Below, piece by piece: positions 35,992-45,500 of a stretch of 64,000 nt of DNA; position 1 is the first letter of the stretch, and each line of letters opens with the position of its first letter. The position numbers and the translations under genes were made by a program. The stretch spans positions 62,001 to 126,000 of the forward strand of contig CAJHZI010000028.1 in assembly GCA_905160935.1 (NCBI GenBank), read 5' to 3'. The stretch comes from Enchytraeus crypticus. Its lineage: Eukaryota > Annelida > Clitellata > Enchytraeida > Enchytraeidae. Under the pieces are notes generated by a model. It saw only the letters and a program-made list of their open reading frames with translations. It was not told the origin of the DNA and made no database searches.

Positions 35992-37938
35992 GATAATATT
36001 TTTCAGCATGGAAAGAAGTACAGGAGCAGGAACGCAAGTGCTCAGCGTCTGGTCAAGGTTAGTTTTCATTCTGTACTTGAGTTGAGATATGAACTAACTG
36101 TAATGTAAAGATATATCCTGTATGTTGGAGGTAGGAAAAGAATTACTATTTTGTCACTTTAAGGACGAGTTTGTTTTGAAAATGTTAGTGTGCTATTGAA
36201 ATCCTGTTTCTTTTTCTTGTTTTTTTCTCTTGAGTTGAGTTAATGTGTGGAGTATTGAATGAATAGATTCACCCTGACCACCAGTCTCTAATGTATTTAA
36301 ATAAACTTTTTTCCAAGATGTTATGATTTATTAAATTTCAGCTGACATGATATTTTAAAGTTACGCTTGATGTTATTTATCACCAGGGCTAGAATTTGAG
36401 CTGGTGGCTTTTTGATTGTCAGGCAAGTGTGCCATCTGACCGGTACATAATACATAAATTGTTAGTTATTAATACATAATAATATCAATATCAATCAATG
36501 ATAATGAGACTTGATAAATGATAAACTGTGATAGTGCTCAATCAACAATAATGTTACTTAATAACATTTTATTAAACTTAATAATATTATTTTATTTGCA
36601 GCTCCAGTCTACTATGATGGTCAGGACAGTCGATCATATTCCAGCAAAGACTCCAGCGGTATGCTCCAAACTATAACTATATGAGCTCAATTGATTTTAT
36701 TCATTCTGACTGATATTACCTTGACCTCAGTAGTAGCCTGGTTACAAGTTTCAATATTAAAACCCTTTTAATTTATTCTAGTAAATTGATAGGAATTTTT
36801 TCTACTTCTCGCGTTGATAGAAGTTTTTCTACTTTTCGCAACATTCTGGATTTAATTATTCTTCATTAGATTAGGTAATTTCACCGCAGTTATTTAACAT
36901 TTACGCTCTGGCAATGATGGAGGAAGCTATGGAAAATAGTGAAGAAGGAATTCAATTCGCAAATAAAAGATTTTATTCAATTCATGAATAAAAGTGGGGA
37001 TAAATTGTTGCAAGATGTATGATTTGCTCATAATCAAGGAATGGTAGCAAGAAGTGAAAATGGACTGCAGAATATAATGGATACTATCGCCTGAATGATA
37101 TGGCATTGAAATATGGAATGATGATTAACAACGAAAGACAAAAACGATTAGAGTGTCCTAGGGTAGCGGTGATGTCAATATAAATGATACTAGATTGGAA
37201 TAGGTAAGGAGGTTCAGATATTTTGGTCATACTATAACAGACGATAGGAAATGTATTACATGTAGTATTCCAGTCAGATATGTAATATAAGGCTGGAATA
37301 TGTAGTAGGATTGTGCAACCAAAGGAGGCCTTCAAGTAATAGGAAGGAATCCTTAACAAAAAGTTTCAAGAATGCCACAAAGATAAAGATAGTGAAGACC
37401 TTGGTATGGGCCCCACTGTTTTATGGATGTGAAACATATAGACCATGTGAAACATGAAAACATAACTACAACTCACTCGCTGTATTCTGCAAAAGGTCCT
37501 CTTCAACTTGAGACAAAGATCCTTTTCTAAAATTGCTTATTCTTGGAACTTTCATCAGATAATGATAGTACGGGAGGTCATCTTTAATTGAATGGTTGCT
37601 TGACCCTTGGATTTTGTTGTATTTAAGGCTTAGCGTTATACAAGCGCATTTTATTCAGTTTTTGCAAGCACAGTTTATCAGTTTTTATGATAAATTTCAA
37701 TTTTGTCAATGACAGCAAGCATGTTATGCAGGAAGCTGAAACTTCTTGGTGAGACCATCTTTGCCCTCATCGTTTAGTGTGGAAATGAAATTTAAACTTA
37801 ACTGCAGCCTTTTAAATTTGGGCTTAAAAATGTTTAATGAAATTTTATTGTGTATATGATGATTTTCTTTCAGATTTCAAGCCGTTGGACCTAGAAGCTT
37901 GGTTCTCCTCTAGGCAACAAGACAAGGCTAATCAATAG
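26835..37938 (+). CDS. Unidentified six-exon gene, 1,204-aa Gly/Gln/Pro-rich protein
   Basis: Exons 26835-26886, 30745-32563, 33592-35162, 36007-36057, 36602-36658 and 37874-37938 join in phase (G|TT, CA|G, T|CA, G|CT, G|AT) with GT..AG borders throughout. The start GACATGA begins MSGRADRAVLRYPGGPK. A Gly/Arg stretch follows (GGGRYRGRYP), then an acidic Ser/Thr-rich part (about 125-330), a Pro/Gln/His/Asn-rich part (about 340-620), a Gln-rich tandem repeat (about 804-980, units like LMPGQQQ) and a short charged C-terminus (WKEVQEQERK, then FKPLDLEAWFSSRQQDKANQ). No folded domain is recognisable. The composition resembles RNA-binding or translation-regulatory scaffold proteins, but that is only a guess. 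The 3' UTR carries an 18-bp minisatellite, and polyadenylation signals lie at 39760 and 39950. The gene is tail-to-tail with MRPS27. Confidence 0.8.
27089..27161. repeat. Perfect 24-bp inverted repeat (hairpin) in gene 2 intron 1
   Basis: The arms 27089-27112 and 27138-27161 are exact reverse complements (core AACTCGTAACTAATTAC) around a 25-nt loop. The rest of intron 1 from 27162 to 28197 shows no feature I can support. Confidence 0.9.
28198..28335 (-). mobile_element. tRNA-derived SINE, family A, copy 2
   Basis: Read on the minus strand it has the same body as 4501-4640. On the plus strand the matching blocks are GTCAGTTTCCTCACTCGAAA and GAGGATTTGAACCCTGC (the B box reversed), followed by CACTGATCCACAGTCGAATG. 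Confidence 0.75.
28480..30075. repeat. Intronic direct duplications
   Basis: Two pairs of similar segments lie in intron 1 of gene 2. Blocks at 28595-28740 and 28918-29060 share TTTATAAATCTAAACATAAA, AATAACATGTAGGTA and TTTAAAGTTGTTATAGAAAC. Blocks at 28495-28530 and 30040-30072 share TGGTCCAATGCT and CCCAGGTGAC. They are old segmental duplications or pieces of an unnamed repeat. 29061-30030 and 30076-30744 show nothing else. Confidence 0.65.
32882..33330. repeat. Duplicated palindromic segment in gene 2 intron 2
   Basis: Two copies (about 32885-33000 and 33222-33330) share GACTTAAAGTCTGCTATGAG / GGCTTAAAGTCTACTACGAG and TAGCTC(G/A)TG(A/T)ATG(A/C)CCC. The first contains an inverted pair, AGATAACTCGTAGTCC and GGACTACAAGTTATCT. 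This is possibly a foldback element present twice. The remainder of the intron (32564-33591) is unremarkable. Confidence 0.55.
34130..34660 (+). repeat. Gln-rich coding tandem repeat in gene 2 exon 3
   Basis: Degenerate units of about 21 bp built on CTGG(A/T)CAGCAGCAGCT(G/T) encode (L/I)(I/M)PGQQQ-type heptads. The tightest run (34405-34500) has four LMPGQQQ copies in a row. The array stays in frame across about 177 codons. The minus strand is also open through the array, as expected from the periodicity. Confidence 0.85.
35755..35990. repeat. RTE tail scrap, LINE 3'-end relic and (TA)n in gene 2 intron 3
   Basis: CTATGACCTGCCATTCCAGA, then ACACTGGAGGGAGAGA, resembles the RTE 3' end (35755-35797). 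TCATCTTCCCTCAAATCCCG, then GTCGAACCAGGGTCGG, is the (ATG)n-tailed LINE end, copy 2 (35873-35913). A TA run of about 65 bp follows (35922-35988) and ends 18 bp before exon 4, sitting in place of a normal polypyrimidine tract. Confidence 0.7.
36880..37450 (+). mobile_element. RTE LINE internal fragment in gene 2 intron 5
   Basis: Translation gives decayed RTE reverse transcriptase: SPQLFNIYALAMMEEAMENS, EEGIQFANKR, NQGMVARSENGLQNIMD, VRRFRYFGHTITDD and finally LFYGCET. It has many stops and frameshifts and lacks both ends. Orientation is the same as the host gene. Confidence 0.75.
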
Positions 37939-37954
37939 AGAATTGTGATGTAGT

Positions 37955-38210
37955 ACTGCTGTGTACATCAGTGCAGCTGTGTACATCAGTTCAGCTGTGT
38001 ACTTCAGTACAGCTGTGTGCATCAGTACAGCTGTGTACATCAGTACAGCTGTGTGCATCAGTACAGCTGTGTGCATCAGTACAGCTGTGTGCATCAGTAC
38101 AGCTGTGTGCATCAGTGCAGCTGTGTGCATCAGTGCAGCTGTGTGTGTGCATCAGTGCAGCTGTGTGTGTGCGTCAGTACAGCTGTGTGCATCAGTTCAT
38201 CTGTGTACTA
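37955..38210. repeat. 18-bp minisatellite in the 3' UTR of gene 2
   Basis: About 13 copies of an 18-bp unit, CATCAGTACAGCTGTGTG, start 17 bp after the stop codon. Some copies have GTGCAGCTG or TTCAGCTG, and two carry extra TGTG. Every unit contains the palindrome CAGCTG. Because 18 is a multiple of 3, open frames run through it on both strands; these are artefacts of the repeat. Confidence 0.95.
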
Positions 38211-39949
38211 AATACTCTACTGCCTTTGTAGATATGACAGTCCATCATCAGTTCCATCAACAAGGATGTGCTGCTTTTGAGTGATGTATCAACAGCTTCT
38301 CTACCGGATACTATGTACTAGAAATATAGCTTGGACTCCTGGCGTAATGCTGCTCTGATGTAATCGGCAGCTCTTCTTTTTCAGTGTTTTGTAAACTTGT
38401 TGAGGAAGAACTGTGAACTTGCGCTGAAAGTAAAACATCTACTGTAGACACTCACATTCTCACTACGCATCTTACGACTTGACTCACATTCTCGCTGTCA
38501 TCCTTTATCACGTTGTAGTATTGAGCTGTACTGAGAAACAGGGTGCTAACTTTACTCTCAATATCTTTCCATTCTGATATTTCATTGTGAGACTCTGTCT
38601 GTTTAAGAACTAATACACAAAAGAAGTTGTGTTGACACATTACTGCACATGATGCTTTTTAATATTTGCATATTAAGTTTATTTTGACAGAATTACAAAA
38701 CTACTCCTTTAGTGCATTTAGTTGGCTGAGTTGTGTAACTTTGATAGAGTCTATAACCTCTGATTCTGATGTCTTTGTGTGATAAGGTGGTTTAATTGTA
38801 TGGTAATATGGTTGACAGATTGATCATGATATATGGATTGATAAAGCGTTTGAGTGCAAATGTCTTCCATGATTTCATCACAACATTGAATACTACGAAG
38901 CCTGCATCAGTCCTATAAGCCACTATGAAAGCTTCACTTAACAATCAATCTTGAATCCAAAGAGGCAGTCCCCAAGAAGATTAAGTCGAATGTTAATGTG
39001 TTAGAACCTGTTAATGCCAATTTTCTCAACTGAAGACACTAGTAGTAACACATCCGAACAAAACGTTTTAGTGCATTTAGTGTTCCCGGAGTGTAACAGT
39101 TATATGAGGTTAGTGTAAAAGTGTTACCCGAGCATGTTTATTATATTTGAACTGATTTTTTTATCAATAAGCGATTAATATTGCTTGCAAACTGAAGTAA
39201 TTTGTTATTAAACTTCCTCCTTTGAACAAGACTTTTGTCATGTTACGATTGATGATGATATATAGTTGTAGCATCTGATGAATGAGTGATTTGTAGAGGT
39301 AATACATTCAATAGCTTCACGACCAGAAATTTACCAGATTGTCCTGTGACTCAAACCCAGCAACTAAGAAACTGTGTCGAGACAGTAAGAGTCTTCTTAC
39401 TTATAGCAACAATCAAGTGCAATTGTATTGAATATTAAATGTACGTAAACAAATAACATTGCAGCCTTTTGCAAGCATTACTTTTAATTGATAGAGAACT
39501 AGAGTCTTAAGTGTCAAAATCTCATTTATTAATTTTTTTGACTGTAGGCAGTTGGACTTATGGTATTGCATAATGGACTTGATATGGTATTGCATAATGG
39601 CTTAAAAATGAAAGTTGATTTATCACTGACTTAATGTTCAATTGGTAGTCTCTAACAGTTTGTTGTAAGGGGTGTTTATCGTTCTAATAATTCGCTATTA
39701 TATTCATATCTTAGTCAATGATTTCTACTGAGTAGAACTTGTCTACTTTTTTAATAATTAATAAAGTATTTGATTAGTATTATTTAATGCTAAAACTAAG
39801 ATCTAGAGGAGGATTGATACTCTGATGGTCGTATGGCACAACATAGTTGTTCATTTCTCATATACTGTTGTTCAATTGTGAAGATGCAGAAATTCCGCCA
39901 GAAGATATTTTCTATTATTTCGAGTCAAATTGTGTAGTGCAAAGTGCCA
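38211..39949 (+). other. Probable long 3' UTR of gene 2
   Basis: Low-GC sequence without a repeat family I recognise lies between the minisatellite and the last polyadenylation signal. Short A/T-rich elements such as ATTTA are frequent. I infer UTR from position; it could be intergenic if an earlier signal is used. Confidence 0.4.
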
Positions 39950-39955
39950 ATAAAC
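39760..39955 (+). promoter_or_regulatory. Candidate polyadenylation signals for gene 2
   Basis: AATAAA occurs at 39760-39765 and again at 39950-39955 (GTGCCAATAAACGC, with GT-rich sequence after the second). Either would end the gene 2 transcript about 1.8-2.0 kb after the stop. Confidence 0.45.
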
Positions 39956-40437
39956 GCTTTCAATTCCGCGGCGTGGCTTTCCTTTCCATGCACTCGTCAT
40001 AGTGGAGACATCAGAATTAATATCAGTGGTTTTTGTGTCATTTCATCTTACAATTTTCATAATTTTAGACTACTTGCTACCTTAGAGCTGACGTAAGGTG
40101 ATCCTCTTTTAGTAGTACTGTTGATCTCGGGTGTAGTTGGTTGTTGATGTTGCCGGATTGACTGATATGGTCGTACCTCCGTGTGGTTTTGTTGACTTCA
40201 AGTTGTTGCTATTAGTTTTTTAATCGATCGCTGTTGGCTGGTTGTAGTTGTTGAGGTGGCGAAATGATGTACTTATCGTTGCAGGTGTTTTGTTAATACA
40301 TGAAGTTTAAGGAAGAATATTTATGGCACAGTTGAATTCTTCCTTAGTTCTGTATATTTTGTTACATTTATTTAAAATCTAAGCAGAATTTAATGTAGGT
40401 TTGTAAATGATAGTGAATTAATTCAGATACTTAAAAG

Positions 40438-40570
40438 CTGGTAAAGCTAGGGTTAACGTCACTTTCCTCACTCGAAAGCGATGTCATTGACGGGCATGCC
40501 CAGGATTTGAACCCCGCACATACTGATCCGCGGTCGAATATCTAACCGACAGCGCCACTGGCTCGTGATA
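40438..40570 (-). mobile_element. tRNA-derived SINE, family A, copy 3
   Basis: The best preserved of the three. On the plus strand it reads AGGGTTAACGTCACTTTCCT, CACTCGAAAGCGATGTCA, CAGGATTTGAACCCCGC (B box reversed) and GACAGCGCCACTGGC (A box reversed). It lies between the 3' ends of gene 2 and MRPS27. Confidence 0.8.
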
Positions 40571-41159
40571 CTTAGCGGAAGACTTCTATTTTCCACCGCA
40601 GTGTATTCGCCAAAATCCCCAGTGATGTCAAAATGCAATGTGTAACAACAAACAGGAACCAGTTCATAGTGAGGGATAAGATGAACCTGTAGCTAGAATA
40701 TGATTATAATGAACCTTTTCTATTGTAATCATGTACTAGTGTTTATACTCTCAATCGAAGTTGCTTCAACGACTTTACATTTACGTTTTCACTTTTTGTT
40801 GCAATTTTTGAAGAGATTTCTTCAATGTTAGCTTTTTCTATATTGTTACAACTGTTTTTTTAAATCTGCTGTGAAGTATTATTAAACTAGTATGTTCACT
40901 GTGCCTGCATCAATGACAAAGTGATCAAAGAACGATTGTTACCGTACAGCGTTATGCTCTGCACTTTGTTTTATTTGATACTACCAACATGCTACGATGC
41001 ACAAGTGTGAGGTTCTTTGATAGCTGCGGGTAAAGTGGTCTCTGAAAAAAATCGTTGCAAGCAGCTCAAATGTCTTAGCATGCAGCACTGGGGTAATTTT
41101 CCGTTAGTTTCGTACTTCTAGTAAGTGATATAATTAGTGCTATCATTCTCCAGAAGTGT

Positions 41160-41330
41160 ATGGGGAAGGGGCTTAGAGTACCTTTCAATGGGAATTGAAC
41201 ATACTACGCCTTTTAACACGGGCAATTAACCCCAAACCACCCCAGGATGCTAACATCATATGAGGCGACGGTGAGCTTCACTATATCGTTCAGCCACTGC
41301 GTTAATCGCCTCCTGCACGAGCAACTACAA
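41160..41330 (-). mobile_element. Possible tRNA-like SINE
   Basis: On the minus strand CGCAGTGGCTGAACGATATA and GTATGTTCAATTCCCATTG could be A and B boxes, but the spacing is longer than in a tRNA. Single copy; weak. Confidence 0.3.
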
Positions 41331-41644
41331 GTGGACTTTTGTTACCAAGAACCTAGTGTTGCTCAAAACAGACTGTGCAGTAAAATTAAACTAGTTCCCA
41401 ATGAGCAACTGAAGTAATTATAAATGCATATCTATAAAGATATGTCATATAAATAGATAGTTATAACCTGCTGACACTAATGAATTTTAAGTAAAAAATA
41501 CTTAGAGAATGTATGCATGAATGTATGTAGATCTTCCATTAATCAGATATATTATAATGCTGAAATAACGACTCAATAGTCTCTCCTTGGATTCTTCCAG
41601 GTTTGATCATGTATTTGTGTTTTGTGTACGCACCATACTTGTAA

Positions 41645-41692
41645 GATCATCATCTTCCCTTAGGTCCCAGTTTAACCAGGGTTGGGAAAATA
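41645..41692 (-). mobile_element. LINE 3'-end relic, (ATG)n-tailed family, copy 3
   Basis: ATCATCATCTTCCCTTAGGT, then CCCAGTTTAACCAGGGTTGG, is close to the copies at 1185 and 35873. I see no feature in 41693-42239. Confidence 0.55.
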
Positions 41693-42239
41693 CTTAGAAA
41701 TAACTATATAATTAAATATACTATAGTTAGCTATACTTATAAGGTAGTGTTACAAAAGTTCATCATCGACACGTACTTCACACATGACGTGGACAAGATG
41801 TACCATCGTCAATTGTATCCAATAAGATTTTACTTTACCTCCGTAACATAGTAATAGTTACAATAAATATATTTATAATCTTATGTTATATCCTGTTAAA
41901 AAAATGTTTTATCTACAGCCTAAAGACATTCTGATAAGAAAGCAAAATCAAACCATTGACATATTTGATTCATGATTTCTCCATTCATTCAAGTAATATT
42001 TAAAGGCTTTAACCCATCCTTACAACACAGTAATAGCACAAAATCCGGTAGAATAATAAAGAGCTCAAATACACATGATATCTATAATCAATCTACAACA
42101 GTCCAATAACATTTTACAATTTTCTTTCTACAGAGCTATAAAGTTTAGCGCATAGATACAGTTACATTATCATCCATGATAATATCCAATATCTATCAAA
42201 TAACATCAGGTTCTAAACCCTATAGGTAGCTTAGTTCAT

Positions 42240-42360
42240 TATCCATTTTCCGGACTTATGAATGTCCAGGACTTTAGCTCAACCAGTAATCAAACCCGCA
42301 GGAGCTCAGCTCAGGATGAATCATTTAAATTTTCATGACGTTACCAGGTGATCTTCACTT
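42240..42360 (-). mobile_element. tRNA-type SINE, family B, strongly diverged copy
   Basis: GAATGTCCAGGACTTTAGCT, then CAACCAGTAATCAAACCCG and ATTTAAATTTTCATGACGTT followed by ACC, lines up in order with blocks of the copy at 63820-63920. Confidence 0.45.
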
Positions 42361-42517
42361 TAAACTATTTTATACATATAGACGTTTCATCTATTATTAT
42401 TATAATATTTGTCAAACCGTAGTAATAATTTACCTATTACTACAATTTATCACCAAACAGTCGAGATGCCTAAATTACATTTTTCAATTTGAATACATTT
42501 GATTGACATTTAACGGT

Positions 42518-45500
42518 CTACTTTTTCTTCTTCTTCATGGTATCTGCACCAGACTTTGCCCTCTCACCAGGTGGAGCCACAAACTGTTCTTCCTCCACCA
42601 CCTCCTCCACCTGCTCCACCACTGGTCTCTCTGAGATAGACAGGTCCATCTGAGTCTTCGACTCAAAGTAACGCAGCTTCTCTTCTTTCTGCTTGAGAGA
42701 TAACAAACGCTCGGCCAACTCTTGTTTCTTGCTCTCCTGCTCCAGCCTCTTTATCTGTTACGTAAACAATCACAGGCATATCAACAACATGCAAGGAAGT
42801 GTTCTTTAAATCTTGTTCCTCATTCTCTCCTCCAGCCACTCTATCTGTATGCACTCAAAAAGCTGACACTTCAATTGAACAGACAAGAAGAACTAGCTCA
42901 GTAGTTTAGTACCTAATTACACATGATTATCTCTTTGTACACTAATTTCACAATAAAATGACATTAAAAATATACAGACACTAATTTCCTCAAACTGTTA
43001 TTCAAGATTATTCTCACAATTTTTAATTGCAATTTTATGGCTTGTAAACTGTTATTCAAAATTGTTCTCACAATGTTTAATTTCAATTTTATGCAAGCCA
43101 TTTTTATATGCGTAACTAGACCAAGTTTGCTATAAAATCCAAGAAAATTTGAAAAGAATTGCATTAATTAAATCATCAACGATCAGCAGAAAACTACCTG
43201 CTGGTTAAGCATCTGCTCTCTCTGATTGGCCCAGCTAGCGTAGAGCTGCTGCAGCTGTTTCTCATCATCAGCTCCCAGGCTCTTTATCACTTCCTTCACT
43301 CTCTTCTTTAACTCTCGATCTACCTCCTGTGCGTCTCCACCTAACAGCTTTCCCGCTTTTATCAACTCATTGTATATCTCCTAAATCAATCAAAACAATC
43401 CTAAGTCAATCCTACGTCAATAAAACAACCACTGACTGTCAATCCATTGACTGTCACAAAAGCGTAGTGGTCAGAGGCGAAAGGTAACATCTTGAAGTTT
43501 TAAATGATAGATCATGAGGTGAATTGAACTCTCATGGGTTCGATTGCCAGCCGCGCTGATCTGAGAGTAAAATCTCGGACATTCACAGGATTTGTTAAAA
43601 GGAAAATGGACTAAATTGCCTACGAGTTTACACATGCGGTATTAAAAGTGATAGATATCAATATACTGTATTTTATCATTTCACTATAATGTGTGTTTAT
43701 TTTACTTTTTTAGTATTATTTTTATTTAGTATCGTTTATTTGTTCATCAAAGCACAGACTATACAAACATAGGAACGTGCAAGTAGTTAGATAAACAAAT
43801 AACAATACGAAAGAGGATACCATAAAAGAGCCATAGCTCTGTTCGGTAATACCATAATTAGCAGCTATAGTCTACTTAAGTCTGAAATACAAAATATTAT
43901 ATTACTAATTACAGTAAAACCGTTGGTAGCCATACAATTGAACATTGTAAAATTAGGAAATGGCCAGACACTGGCAAGTGAAACTCAAAATAAATTTTAA
44001 AAAAACTTCTCTAAATTATTACAAATTAAATAAGTAAACTAAGATCATATCTCCAAATAGCAAAAAACTATTTAAACTAAACTTTAAAGTGCAAAGAAAA
44101 ATAATAAAACAAGAAAAGGAAAATACAATGAAACAAATGTAGTGTCTAATTAACTAGTACAAGCGTTCAAGGAGAGCTTTACTAGTATAAATACACAAAG
44201 GCTTAATTAATATTGATTAAATATTAAACTAAATTCTCTCTTAAAATTAGAAATAGACAGCATTTTTTATAACATCTGGCAAATTATACCACAGTTTTGG
44301 ACCATGTACAGATAAGCATTTATCGCGTATATTTGTACGTGAGAAGGGAACAATGAATTCATTAACATTTCTCATGTAATAATTATTATTCTCTACAGAA
44401 CTGCTAGATATTGCAACTTCTTTGCAAGTTAATGGTAGGCAATTATGTTTACATTTTAACATAAATAACACTGTGTTATAGTAATTTATTTCAGACAATT
44501 TCAAAATGGCAAGGTCCTTGAATATTGGAGACGTATGTGATAAATAATTACAATTATTAATAATTCTAACTGCACGTTTTTGTAGAACAAATAATTCTTT
44601 TAGAGTAGAAATGGATGTACAACCCCACATAATATTGCAGTAATTTAGGTGAGAATGGATAAAACTATAATATATGTTTAACAGTGATCGTTTGGGCAAT
44701 TTAAACCTCAATTTAAATATCAATCATCATTAAATCAATCAATATGTCAGTATAGTATGAATAAGAACATACAAACAAATAAAGAGTCAATTCTAAAATA
44801 CTGTTGCAACAATAAGTGACTATACTTAGAGTAGCTAAATGCTATCACAGGCGTTAAACTGTTAACTATAAAGTTATACACTTATGAAAACAATAATTGA
44901 AAATGTTAACAATCGTCTTTTCATTCAAGGACGACGTTGGACTGCATTTAGAGCGCAAAAATCATAAAAAACTATACGTAAAATGAGCCTTAAAATAAAA
45001 AATTGATTTTAGAAGATGTTAGCCAGATGATTGAAAGATAGTCAGACCTATGATTATATCTACTAGAGATGGGAATTTTATGAATTTCCAGAGTTCGGTT
45101 TCGGTTCGGTTCGTTGAAAATGACAGTTCGGTTCGGGTTCGAATTGCTTTCCAACTCGCAAGAGTTCGATTCGAGTTCGAAATGGTTTGGTTTGGATCGT
45201 GTTGCAATTGGTTAACTTTACTTATAATAATTATGGTTATGACATACATGTTTAAAATTGTTTATGGTAAATATGCTTACAAATTAATTAAGTCATAATA
45301 GCTGTCACATTTTTTCACCTGGGTGAAACAAAGAAAAAATATAAAATATAAAAGTTATATAAAGATAACTAAGTATGTTAAATATAAAGATATGACAAAG
45401 AAAAAAGGAGAGAAGTGGTATTTATTCCTGTACATTTCTTAAAATATTGTTAGTTGACCAACAAATGTTCATAATATAGATAATTAGCTTTATTATTGTG

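Noticed and set aside
37891-38284. Cys/Ser/Val repeat proteins on both strands
   Set aside because: These are artefacts of the 18-bp minisatellite downstream of the gene 2 stop.
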